64,000 nt of DNA from Euclidia mi (taxonomy: Eukaryota > Arthropoda > Insecta > Lepidoptera > Erebidae): NCBI GenBank assembly GCA_944739405.2, contig OX123186.2, positions 13,166,995-13,230,994 on the forward strand, given 5' to 3'. The notes beneath the pieces are model-generated. The model did no database searches, was not told the DNA's origin, and was given only the letters and a program-made list of their open reading frames with translations. The translations under genes and the position numbers were made by a program. Position 1 is the stretch's first letter; each line of letters starts with the position of its first letter. Below are positions 53,998 through 64,000 of the stretch, one piece after another.

Positions 53998-54170
53998 CAC
54001 CAGCATCACCACATTTCGGTGGATGTTGGGCAAGCATGGTCAAAGTAATTAAACGCATCTCTTCAAAGTTATAGGTCAACAGATCCTCTCTTACGAAGAG
54101 CCTTTAACCGTCCTTGCACAAGTCGAGGCACTGATCAACTCGCGTCCGCTTCCAACTCAGTGAGATCTAG
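53998..54170 (+). pseudogene. BEL/Pao integrase remnant
   Basis: PASPHFGGCWASMVKVIKR followed, after a stop and a shift, by YEEPLTVLAQVEALINSRPLP. The usual E of WES is A here (CWAS), and the first two catalytic residues and the zinc region are deleted. The DUF5641-type tail is also gone. Confidence 0.8.
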
Positions 54171-54377
54171 CCTGAAGTTGGACTTACCTCTTAGTTTAAG
54201 TATTTAGTTAGTAGTTTTCGCTATTATTGCGTTTGTAGCTTTCGCTAAAGTTAATTTAGATTAATTTATTGTCATATCGCTGTCTTAGCCTATTGATGGG
54301 TTATGCGGTAGTACACCCAACATAGCTAAGTTCAATTCTATTTTTTTTAAAGGCAATCCTTTAGGGCCGGGGGGATA
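54171..54377 (+). other. Remaining internal sequence with purine tract before the 3' LTR
   Basis: No coding match. GGGCCGGGGGGAT (about 54364-54376) directly precedes the LTR and is the likely primer for plus-strand synthesis. Confidence 0.7.
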
Positions 54378-54906
54378 TGGTAGCGCCATCTACCTTCCTA
54401 TATATAACTAATCGCATCAACATGAATCGTTCCACGCTTGTCTAGTGCGAGCGATATCATATTTCCGTCCCGCTCTATCCCACTCCCTGGAAGGGCACTG
54501 CCTTGCGCCTGATTCGTCGACGCGATTCGTCGACGCGAGTGACAGTCTCGAACATTCCGCTCGCTAAGAACGCCGTCTCGATACCGCTCCGCGCCGCACC
54601 GCTGTATCGCCGTCTCGTTCGTACCGCGCCGCTCCCGTATGTGTTTATCACCGCTTCCACCAAGGAAAACCCGCTCGTGAGTGAAGTGAAAACAAGCAGC
54701 TGTATCACGAAACCACCAAGGCTGTATAAGGTAAGTGCCTTCCATCCTTAAAATAGTCTATACCCACTCAATCACCTCCTCCCGTATCCATCTCCTATTC
54801 CCTTATTCCCTCCTAGGCGGCTAAGAACCGCTATCCTCTCTATACAGTCCATTAATCCTTCCCAAGTCGCCTAGAACCTAACCGGTTTCGGCACCACGCC
54901 ATACCA
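54378..54906 (+). repeat. 3' LTR of BEL/Pao element
   Basis: 529 bp, TGGTAG to ATACCA, followed by the duplication ATTAG. The first 419 bp equal the 5' LTR. It keeps the TATA-like box (54399-54407) and the splice donor (GT at 54731), so a transcript starting here could splice into sequence downstream. Confidence 0.9.
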
Positions 54907-54911
54907 ATTAG

Positions 54912-56384
54912 AGTAAAAAAGTATTCAAGCAAACTTTCAAGTCCTATGCTCAGTACTAGAAAGCAAGAAATGTTTTTGTCTTTTCTCAAAAAATCATGAA
55001 TACACTCTTGCGTTCTCGTAGGAATAGGCTTCTTAAAATTATAAATGAGGTCCAATTTAATTTATTTTATTTACTTCTTTGAAAATCACATCAAGTTTTC
55101 AATCTTTTGCGAATAAAAGTCTAACACGAACATTTGATTCCCTTTGAGGCACGTCCATATTACTTCAAACTGGAATCTTAAGATATTTATTGCCTTAAAA
55201 TATTGTAATTTTTTGACACGTAAAATAATAATAATTAAAAACTATGACTTAAGAGAAATTCCAGTAAAAAAATAAAAGAACTTTAGAGTGAACTGAACAA
55301 CTGCCATGTTATAGCTTGAAAAGCGACTTTAGTCTATCCTCGTGATTACGAATGTAGTTTAGTGGTTAGTTTTTATCCAAGTTTTTGCGCGATAAGAATG
55401 GAGACAGTTCACTGATATAGACTTGATATAATCTAGAATTCTAGATACATCATCATATCAGCCGAAAGACGTCCACTGCTGGACCCTCCCTCAAGACTCA
55501 ATTAGTTATACAAATAGTCTCCCTTACGAGGAGCTGAGATATGCATGATGAAGCAAACTCGACTTAAGCCAATATTTTTCAATTTGCCACTCTCTTAAGC
55601 TTTCAGGATAATGAATGCTTAATCAATATGATGTTCCGAGCCATACGTGTATAACTCTGAAAGTCAAACTTGGACTGCGTTTAAACAAGAGTTGCACATA
55701 TTGCCAAAAATCATAATTTCCTACGCCGAAATTAAACTGTAAACAGAATGGAGGCGTTATAATAAAAATTGCGTAATTTCGTAAGGTTTTATGGTAATAA
55801 TGGGCCGTGAAACTTTAGTGAGGGACACTTGGAAAAGAACCTCGTAAAGAGGCGCCAACATAAGGACCTCTGTTCCGTCCGGCCAAGACTTATGTACGGA
55901 AACGCGTTTGCGACTGCCTGCTTTACGAATTTGAATGCGAGCACTTGTTGTTTTGAAGTATATGTATGTATTTGAATTGTTTCGCCATTCATTATTTTAT
56001 TTCATAGTCATTGTAATGTCTTGAGAAGACGTTTTGTTTACTTGGAAATTGAAGTGTCACCAAGTACATACTGTGTCTACGAAAGACTTAATCGACTTGA
56101 TAAGCAATTGCGCCAGACAACTATCAGACTTTTTTCCTATATTGTAGTGTGTAGCCAGCCAAACCTCCATATATATTGTAATGTTAGTCTGTAAGTTTAA
56201 GCAATATAGCTCAAGCATTCGAACCTCTATAACGCGTTTGATTTCCATCCTTTACATGGCGACCCTGCCAGTGCTGCCCTTGGGCAGTGTTGAGCTAACG
56301 GCTTATAAATAGTATTATTTTTGCTTTGGGCATTTTTTTCAAAAACTGTTAAGAATTGCGAAGTGTGTTTTGACGTTGGACAAA
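54912..56384. other. No gene seen
   Basis: AT-rich. About 55445-55500 (ATCATCATATCAGCCGAAAG and GTCCACTGCTGGACC) is a scrap of a common LINE or SINE 3' region. Open frames around 54852 and 55789 have no motif. Confidence 0.5.
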
Positions 56385-56400
56385 ATTATACGGCGTATAT

Positions 56401-56775
56401 CATCATCATTCTCTTAGCGTTATTCCAGTTTTAAACTGGGGTCCGCTTCCTAGTCTAACCGGATTTGGCGGAATATTAGCTTTTCCACAGAGCGACTGCC
56501 TGTCTGACCTCTGCAACCCGAAGGGATAGCGATATTCCATGGTTTAGACTAGTGTCAGTTTATTTAGAAGGTACTGACGCCCTTTAACGACTGTCAAAGA
56601 TCTTCATGACAACCGGGACCGACGGCTTAACGTGCTCTCCGAGGCACGGGACAAGCGATAATTAACAATTCAATACGCACATTACTCCGAAAAGTCATTG
56701 GTGCGCGCCGTGGATTCAAACCTGATACCCTCTGCATGGCAGTCTGTTGGTATCTCCACTAGGCTATCGCTGCCT
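56401..56775 (-). mobile_element. tRNA-type SINE, reverse copy of 36121-36504
   Basis: On the minus strand starts GGCAGCGATAGCCTAGTGG and has GGGTATCAGGTTTGAATCC, a good box B context. It ends AGAATGATGATG. ATTATACGGCGTATAT lies on both sides (56385-56400, 56800-56815), but about 24 bp separate the SINE head from the right copy; those bases are a doubled CGCTGTGTATTATA-type unit. Confidence 0.87.
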
Positions 56776-56815
56776 GTCGCTGTGTATTATACGCTGTGTA
56801 TTATACGGCGTATAT

Positions 56816-58204
56816 ATGTATCTTACTGAATATCGTTGCCCGCCGCACATACGCCGGCGGCCCTTTGTCATAATTATATTGATGAGGGTGGCTCCCGTAC
56901 GACCTTGGCACATCGTACTGTATACCTATCAGGACTCCAGGATGTAGTAGAAAACGCAATGGGAAGATTGAATGGTTTGGTCGACCCCTATGCCAGCCCT
57001 GCCGCCCGCCGCCCTGGTCACGTGCAGGCATTAGGACAATCTACGAGCGTACTGCCGTGGGACGAAACGATGAAGGACCAATTAATATGTAATCGCAAGC
57101 CGCCAGTTATATGAGGTGAATAGTTTTACATTATTATTCTTTATATGTCTAGTTTAATTATCGCCTACGCATATCTGTATCTTAATAAATGTAACCAATA
57201 ATTATATTAAAGCTAAGACAATTGCCTGTTGATAATAAATGTATACCTTTTGATATACCTAATGCATTACTGAAAAGTATAATATGATTTAATTTTATCG
57301 ATTTTCGGTATTAATTTGTACAGAAGCAATTATGCTCGGAAATTTTCCAGAGTTGACTGCAACGTAGATGTGCTCAACAGGTTACTCTTGACATCAGATC
57401 CACTACTGACGGGAATGAGGAAGACAAAGGGAAGGAAAAAAGTAATCTTTGTGCTGAAGTCCTTAATTTGGAAAGGAAAGCGATAGTTTTAATTCTAGTT
57501 ATGTAAGTGATAATGAAGATGATGAATTAATGTTTTTTTCTATTATTTTCGCTTTTAATTTTCAACATTCAACCTTAAAATACAATAATAAATCAAAAGA
57601 AAACAATAATAGGCAAAAAATATTTTTGACCACCTTTTAGATCTGTGCGTTGTGCAAACCTTGCGCAGGATAGGGGTTAAAGCTTCTACATTAACATTTA
57701 CTGCCACGTTCGCAAAGCATAAGCAGGTTTTTCATAATACATAACAATCAAACTTTTGTAAGGGGTTACACCTAAACTCTTACACCTTCTAAGTCATGAT
57801 ATGATATTGTTAGCGAACCTTCATGCTTAATTATAATCAATAGGTTTTAGCTTAATCTGGAGCCTCAATTTGTATTAAAAAAGTTGGCAGGCATTGTCAT
57901 TTAAAACAAAATATAAGTCGCTGCAAAGCGCTTGCTACAAACTAATCTAGACCTTTCCTACTAAAACAGTTATAAAACTACACAATACACTGCCATATGA
58001 CTGTTATTATAAAGGGGCTCTCCATCTAATCTCAGGTTAAGTAAGTTTACAGACGAAGCTCTAAATTTACACATTAATAGCTAAAATTTTGCAACTCTCT
58101 GCACAATGCGGTCGGCGCGCGTCAAATCATAACGCAGTACCCCGTATCCGAGATAGTGCGGATACGCGGATATCCGAAACCGCGGATAGTGATACACGGC
58201 TTCT
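56816..58204. other. No gene seen
   Basis: Open frame 56836-57114 has no recognised motif. 57340-57480 has a short open stretch ending in basic residues but nothing to name. 58140-58200 is rich in GCGGATAC units like the hAT MITEs. Confidence 0.5.
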
Positions 58205-58390
58205 AATAGTTTGAGTTTAATTTGAAATTAAACTACAGTTATTACATTTAAACCGAATGATCTAGAAAGTTTCTAGATCATTCGGTTTAAATGTCATAAC
58301 TAATAACCAGTGAAACCAATATAGCGCGATAAAATCCGTATACTGTAGTTTAATTTCAATGTGTAACATTCGCGTAAACCCAAGAAACTA
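58205..58390. repeat. Nested palindrome from an inverted dispersed repeat
   Basis: Inner arms of 25 bp (58244-58268 and 58270-58294) are perfect around one base. Outer arms of 17 bp (58223-58239, TGAAATTAAACTACAGT, and 58342-58358) are separated from the inner ones by 4 bp on the left and 47 bp on the right. The right half is a copy of 46468-46552 in reverse. AACATTCGCGTAAACCCAAG (58365-58384) recurs at 16389 and, worn, at 46580. Confidence 0.8.
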
Positions 58391-59083
58391 TTAAGTTTGT
58401 GTTTAAGTTATATGCTTGAAATTACTAGTGATTGAACTGCACGTTAGGCGGGTACTGCGGTCGATTTGAGAATTTGCTTCGTTTTGATTTAGGGTAATTG
58501 CTAGTGAAGTGCTTTAACTACGGTTGTTGGTTAGCCGCATAGTATGCTAAGTTGTTGCAATGTCGCCATGTCGATTTGATGTGATGCTAGTACCGTTACA
58601 AGATATGCAATGTAGCTGGCTATACGTTTAAATGTATATATTTGTTTGAAGGGAGAGGTAGAGGGCAATAACTTAGGCTTAGTGCTACGTTACATATGAA
58701 AGTTATACGTTACATAGTACGTTTGCTCCCAATTAGAGCTTTAATATGATAGGAGGAGTAACCTGTGTTATAATGCTAAATTTCTTTGAAGCGAATGTTA
58801 CGCTAATGGTACTTACTCATCGTCATCTTAATAAAGGCTTTGATTCAGAGTCAAACATATTATAAATGATTTTCATAAAAATAAGCTTTGACGCTAATGT
58901 TTATTGATTGTGTAAGATGTTACATTTATAAGAAAGTAAAATCCTTTCCATATTTCGTTTAAAGGAAAGTCAGAATTAAAATAATTTGTAACTATAGAAT
59001 TAAACCCTTTGTACACTTAAAAAGAACAATAATTTGTACTCAAATAGATACCGAAAGCAAATAAACAAATTTGAGAATTCCAG

Positions 59084-59473
59084 TTGCACCAGTATATCCT
59101 CAATGCGGATATCGTCATCGCGGATACGGGGTCGAATACATCTCGTCGTAGCGTCGAACGAAAAGTCACGGCGGGTTTATTCCAACAGAGCACAGCTTCA
59201 TATATATTTATTAGCTTAATATTTGACTCGAACTTAAATTTGACTTACGATCACACAATGTTTAAAAAATATAGTAGAGTAATTAATAATCAAGGTATGT
59301 TCAATATTTTCTATAACTTAAAGTACACAATTGATGAAACAATATTGACATCCGATAATTTATACGTAAACCAATACGTAAATAACATAACCAATAACCA
59401 ATCTACCCAATGTGACGATATCAGCGAATGTAACAGTACGAGCATAACTAATGACACTTTTTTTCGTAATTAA
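59084..59473 (+). pseudogene. Upstream ORF of LINE copy 2
   Basis: An open frame of about 129 codons that ends 23 bp inside the next frame, at a run of eight T (59458-59465). A slip in that run would join the two frames, so it may be the N-terminal end of ORF2 rather than a separate ORF1. I recognise no domain in it. Confidence 0.45.
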
Positions 59474-60519
59474 ATATCTATACATAATGCACCAAAATAT
59501 AGCAGGACTAATAAATAAAACAGATGCTTTATCCGTATCATTGGCTGATCTCAAAGATAAAAAACAACCTGTAGATATAATTTGTATAACAGAACACGTT
59601 GTTATGTCGGGATATGAATCTCATGTTTATGTACCCAACTATAATTTAGCTGCTTTTTATAGTAGGACTGATAGCAAAAGAGGTGGTACATGTATACTTG
59701 TAAGAATGGGGCACATGTGGAGAGAATTACCCGAAGTAGCCCAATTATCTATAAATGGAATTCTGGAATGCTGTGCTATTGAATAACCTAATTATAAAAT
59801 AATCATTGTATGTGTGTATAGGGACCAAAATTGTCTAATTCAAACGTATTTTTCCAAAAACTGGAGCAGATTTTATTACAGATCGATAAAAAAAATATGG
59901 CAATATAATAATAGCCGGCGACTTTAACATTGACATACTAAAAAATAATAATTTGACATTAGAATTTACATGTTTATTAAGTAATTTTAATTTGTTACTA
60001 GCTTTAGAGCGTCCAACGAGGTTAGCACGGCAAACATGCATCGATAATTTTGCACACAACTTCCAAAAACTTTGGAAAGCTGATGTGGTTGACTTAGCTT
60101 TGTCTGACCATACGGCCCAAATTCTTAAATGTCCAGTAAATAACACATGCATCTTTAAGTACTGGTACAAGGATCAAAATGATTATGCATCTGAAAATGT
60201 GCTGAAATTCAAAAACATCCTCGCAAGTTTAACATTTTCAGAAATCTACGGGATTGATGATATTAACGCGGCATTTGATATAATTTTTGAACAATTTGAC
60301 CTTATTTACAGACTTTGTTTTCTACGTAAGTTTATTGCTGTAAAAACTAATAAAAAACAGAAATGGATTTTGCGGGGCATAAAAATTTGTAGTAGAAAAA
60401 AAAGAAATCTTTTATGGCTTTTAAGAATGAAACCAACGGCACACAATAAGCAAAACTACACGAAATACGCTAAACTATATAATAATATATGTCATGAACA
60501 GAAGGGGTTTAGAGAATAA
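59451..60519 (+). pseudogene. LINE copy 2 endonuclease and linker
   Basis: 59484-59786 reads HQNIAGLINKTDALSVSLAD and DIICITEHVVMSGYE, the start of an AP-like endonuclease with the catalytic E in ITEH. A break near 59786 and another near 59895 separate it from IAGDFNIDIL (59908-59940), the D-N motif of the same domain, then ALSDHTAQI (about 60100). 60180-60480 is the linker toward RT. At 60480-60515 it jumps from KLYNNIC to HEQKGFRE, so the RT fingers are deleted. Confidence 0.8.
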
Positions 60520-61649
60520 ATGACGGTTTATTTAGCAATTTTTGAATTTTTACATAGAACTATAGTAAATATAGATAAAAGAAATCCAGTTTGCGCAGTT
60601 TACTGTGATATGACGCAGGCATTTGACCATGTGGATCATAATATTTAAAAAAAAAGCTCGAGTGCTGCGGTATTCGAGGAAATGTGTTAGATCTTCTACA
60701 GTCGTACATATCCAAAAGAGTACAGTACACGAACATAACCACAATAGATCTGAAAACAAAAAAAGTAACAACATTCTCTTCAAGTGAGCGTATAGTTATG
60801 TATGCTGTCCCACAGGGAAGCGTTTTAGGCCCCTTATTGTTCAATATATATATTAATGACCTTCCGAAATCCACTAATCAACCTATGACGCTCTTCGCGG
60901 ATGACAGCACAATTACAGTAGCATGTAAATCATTAGACTAAAATTATATTAATCAATCACTAGCTCAAATTATTAAGTGGATGGAAAATAATAATTTAAA
61001 AAGTAATATAAGCAAAACTCAAATTATGTATTTTGGTCAAAATACTTCGCAACGTAACCTACCTCGTATTAAGTATAAAGGAACAAATATAGATGAAGTT
61101 GACAGTACTAAGTTTTTGGGTATTTTTATAGATAGCAAACTGAACTGGAAAGCCCATATCTTACATTTAGTGAGAAAACTAAGTAGTCAAACTTATGCTC
61201 TATATAAGCTTGCTCCTGTGGTAAATACAACTGCCTTACTTTCGGCATACCATGGCCTTGTCAAATCTATACTTAGATATGGAATTATATTCTGGGGCAA
61301 TTCTGTCGATACGGATGTGGCCTTCAAACTCCAAAAGCGTTGTATCAGAGCCATGTTTGGGCTTCAAATCGAGGATAGCTGCAAACCATTTTTTCAAAAA
61401 TATAAAATCTTACCGCTCCCATCTTTATACTTATACGAAACAGCAGTATTTGTGAAAACAAACCCACAACTATTTAATAAATTATCAGATGTTAGTATCC
61501 GCAACCGTCATGAGAATCATAAACTGTGTATACACGCCGCAAAGACAGCACTTTTGGGCAAAAGTATTTTTGTATGGCGCCGAAAATATACAACAAAATA
61601 CCCAATATATACAAGAACCTTAATGTTAACCTATTTAAGCGTAATTTAA
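60520..61649 (+). pseudogene. LINE copy 2 RT palm, thumb and C-terminus
   Basis: 60560-60650 gives VYCDMTQAFDHVDH, the first palm motif. 60684-60941 gives AVPQGSVLGPLLFNIYINDL and LFADDSTITV, with the catalytic DD kept. A stop at 60939-60941 precedes 60981-61649 (KFLGIFIDSKLNWKAHI, SILRYGIIFWGNS). C-terminal residues to SVI and a TAA. Dead through a stop, breaks and the deletion, but better preserved than copy 1 here. Confidence 0.85.
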
Positions 61650-61925
61650 AAAAAACTGTTGTTGCAGAAATGTTATTATAGTATTAATGATTTTTATGTG
61701 ATAATCTTTTGTAATCAATCTTAACATTTTTGACTTGACATTATGTTATCAGGATCTAATTTAATTTGACATGATTATTGAATTTAATTTTTCTATTATT
61801 ATTATAATATTTCTTACATTATATTTGCAAGTCTGACCAGACAGAGCATGTTGATACTACGAAGCTGTAACACCAGATTGTACACATGTTGAGACAAATA
61901 AATTTATCTTTATCTTCATTCCTAG

Positions 61926-62319
61926 TTAATTCCGAAGCCCACTGCCAAGAACTCAATCGAAACTCTTCCACTTTTATGAAAAAAATACTATTAAAAATCT
62001 ATAAAAACTTTTTTCGAAACTTCTGAGTGAGATCCGGTAATGAAAAGAAAGAAAGTTTTTATTTGTTAGCGGCACTTTAAGGGTTTTTATGGACTGTAGC
62101 TTAGGCGTTATAATATCTTAATTATAACGCATATTAAACTAGGTTAAACATGTTGAAAATTGAAAATTTCAATGGTTGCTCGTTGGTCTCAACCTTTTTT
62201 TTATGTTTATTAGCTAATAATCTAGTTCCTGGCTGGGTTCCGGTAAAGCTCCGGTAAAGCTTACCATGGTAAGCATGCTTTGCCGGTATATCACTGTATA
62301 CGAGGCGACGCCGTTACGT
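61926..62319. other. No gene seen; small palindrome
   Basis: GCTTACCATGGTAAGC (62259-62274) is a perfect 16-bp palindrome after a doubled TCCGGTAAAGC unit (62240-62260). Otherwise AT-rich. Confidence 0.6.
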
Positions 62320-62430
62320 GACGTCAACGGACACCGTGGTGGTTTTAGTGGGTAAGCTCCGAACACCCGTAGGAAAGAATCATATGTAAATCAATAGTAA
62401 TCAAGAAGGAGAAAAAGAAAAAGAAGTAAG
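62320..62430 (+). repeat. R1-type retroposon 3' end
   Basis: GGACACCGTGGTGGTTTTAG and GTGGGTAAGCTCCGAACACC resemble the 3' UTR of the LINE at 13630-13690. It ends in an A-rich stretch with GAAAAAGAAAAAGAAG units, like the tails in the TTAGG block. No TTAGG here. Confidence 0.6.
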
Positions 62431-63380
62431 AAGCACACGATAAACCCGTAATTTGAGTTCCCATTGTGACAGCTAATAATTAATAAGATACCTTCTGTAG
62501 AGTGGTAGCAGACAGAATTTGAACCCAAGTCATCTCACTGTATTCAAAATAATTGATTCAAGAGCACTTTAAAGTTACATATATTACTCTGAGTGCAATT
62601 TCAACGTATAGACAAGTAACTATTTTTGTTAGAACTTATGTTTGCACTTGTTTACGCTGCTTTGCACCAGTATATAAAAAGACAAGTATAATCGTTATTT
62701 CTCTCAGAGTATTCACCTCGTCAATAATGCATCAGTTAAACCATCCATATTGCTTCGACAGCAAGTGTTCAAGGTTTGTCTTGTCACTGTTTTTTATCGC
62801 ATACTCCGAAGTTATCACTTTGCGAGTCATCGTGCGAGTATGAGCTAGCTTTTTGACTATACGATGCCGAACACCCTGCACATTTATTTATATTCTGTAG
62901 GATACCCGAAGCTACGCCCACATATGTACGTCAAAGAAATATAGATGTTTGCTGAGGCACGGGGTAAGCTATAATTTATAATAACTTCCTAAAATCACAT
63001 AAGTTTTCAAAAAGTCAAAGGCCCTTGAAGAGCACTCGATTAGCTTCTTGTCTGAGCTATCAATGCTCACAAACACTAATAAATATCGCAATCACTTGTA
63101 TGTAACAAATATTTAAAAATAACCCTACCAAAAATCAAACACCAATTTCCACCATTTAGCCATCATTTCTGATTATGCCACCCATATAGCATTTTATTAC
63201 TCCTTCACACAATCTGAGATACATTTTATTTGCACAGGGGCTGGTTTTTTCATAGTACGTGAGCATTCTGCTTTATTGTTATGGTGTTTGTATCGTATCG
63301 TCTGCTGTAAAGAGGATCTTGTCAGCTAACTGCGTCCGTTGTGTATGTCATCACTACGAGGAAATGCTGTTTCATTTATC
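62431..63380. other. No gene seen
   Basis: AT-rich. Open frame 62553-62843 has no recognised motif. Confidence 0.5.
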
Positions 63381-63600
63381 TATACTATAATAAAACTCAA
63401 AGAGCACTTTGTCTGTACATTGAATATTTTTTGCGAAATTTCAATTGGATTGTGACATGTTATCGATATAGAACACAAAAAATTTTTTTTTGGAATTATT
63501 GTCTGTCTGTCTGTATGTATGTTAAATCATCACGCAATAACCAGTGAACGGATTTTGATGCGGTTTTCATCAATATAGTGCCTGAAGACCTGATTAAAAT
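63381..63600 (+). mobile_element. Helitron-like 5' end
   Basis: TCTATACTATAATAAAACTC followed by GTCTGTACATTGAA and a TGTCTGTCTGTCTGTATG run, then GTGAACGGATTTTGATGCGG. Same layout as the element at 30807. The 3' end is not seen; type inferred from similarity to known non-autonomous Helitrons in Lepidoptera. Confidence 0.5.
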
Positions 63601-64000
63601 CTTAAACAATAATCATCACGCTATCACCTATGGGAGGCTAGCACTGTCATTCAATACATTTAATAGACTTGAATTCAACACACTAAATTGTTTGTATCGA
63701 GATAGTGACAAACGCATAGTTTGTGTCTTTGGTTAATATTTAGTCTTTAGTTTATCAGAATCCGTTTATTCTATCAAAAGTTATCGCAATTTAAAATATA
63801 CATATATCCGCATTGGTTATTAAGTGATTCGGACTCAATTTGGGCAAACGTTTGTTTTAAATTCTTTTCTAATATTTATATTGTCAGCGCCGGATCTTAA
63901 CACCGACTTTTAATTTTGCCAGTGGTGCCATCTAGGGATATTACTAAAAATTATTATCTTAGCCGTACTTTTGCCGTCTTGCTCACAAGAACTAGCTGGA
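63601..64000. other. No feature seen
   Basis: AT-rich sequence to the window edge. Confidence 0.5.

Larger units (their letters stand above)
49706..54906 (+). mobile_element. BEL/Pao LTR retrotransposon, internally deleted
   Basis: Two LTRs (49706-50233 and 54378-54906) start TGGTAG and end with CCA; ATTAG flanks both sides (49701-49705, 54907-54911), the 5-bp duplication of this group. Inside, in order: leader, gag-protease ORF, a 10-bp minisatellite in place of the first half of RT, the end of RT with RNase H, a scrap of integrase, and a purine tract. Full elements of this type carry one long gag-pol; this one has lost most of RT and integrase, so it cannot move without help. It is not related by sequence closely enough to treat it as a copy of the element at 1-1577. 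Confidence 0.93.
59034..61925 (+). mobile_element. LINE (CR1/Jockey group), copy 2, with endonuclease and 3' end
   Basis: Runs from an ORF1-like or leader frame (59084-59473) through endonuclease and RT to a 3' UTR (61650-61925) that ends GAGACAAATAAATTTATC followed by TTTATC. Same family as 3370-5165. No target duplication found. Confidence 0.75.

Noticed and set aside
56836..57114. Small host protein gene
   Set aside because: No motif, no intron signals judged reliable, overlapping equally open frames on both strands.

Overview
The window looks like nuclear DNA of a moth or butterfly (Lepidoptera). The pointers are TTAGG-type telomeric repeats at 12691-15030 and 28633-28648, R1-clade LINEs placed inside TTAGG arrays, SINE and LINE tails of kinds common in Lepidoptera, BEL/Pao and Penelope elements, and an AT-rich background. 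I found no convincing single-copy host gene, tRNA gene or rRNA gene. Almost everything that can be named is a transposable element, usually truncated or broken. One assembly gap of about 200 N lies at 17765-17964. The order assignment is inference from repeat content; the species cannot be told.

Layout. 1-1577: 3' end of a BEL/Pao element (integrase plus LTR start). 2098-3233: a cluster of a short motif, a fragment of a retroelement-associated endonuclease-like domain, and SINE debris. 3370-6066: a decayed LINE (RT) running into an array of about 315-bp repeats. 6286-12690: sparse, with SINE, LINE and other repeat scraps. 12691-15030: four retroposon copies, including an R1-clade LINE end, inserted in phase into TTAGG repeats. 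15104-17761: a 2.66-kb element with terminal inverted repeats of about 310 bp that carry a periodic motif. 17965-19309: hairpins, a dead mariner and a hAT-like end. 19491-22408: a 5'-truncated R1-clade LINE with target-site duplications. 24510-25394: a dispersed repeat with a 110-bp inverted repeat. 25724-26693 (minus): a 5'-truncated Penelope element with GIY-YIG domain and a hammerhead ribozyme motif. 26743-30263: two 611-bp direct repeats around an ORF2-less LINE. 30807-32477: a Helitron-like end and minisatellites. 35235-37935: endonuclease-like fragment, tRNA-type SINE, hAT MITE and 5S-type SINE. 42880-45880: LINE fragment, MITE, tRNA-SINE and a LINE end to end. 46949-48337: a hAT MITE interrupted by a 612-bp retroposon. 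49706-54906: a complete but internally deleted BEL/Pao element with both LTRs. 56385-56815: a SINE. 59034-61925: a second copy of the first LINE family. 62320-63600: an R1-type 3' end and a Helitron-like end.

The parts do not form a host pathway. The relations worth keeping are between elements: full and partial copies of one family (LINE copies at 3370 and 59034, retroposons at 12717-15015 and 47321, endonuclease-like fragments at 2992 and 35235), nested insertions that give relative ages, and short retroposons that probably borrow the machinery of R1-clade LINEs. Target-site duplications could be read for seven insertions, so their ends are firm. Ends of the other elements are approximate.
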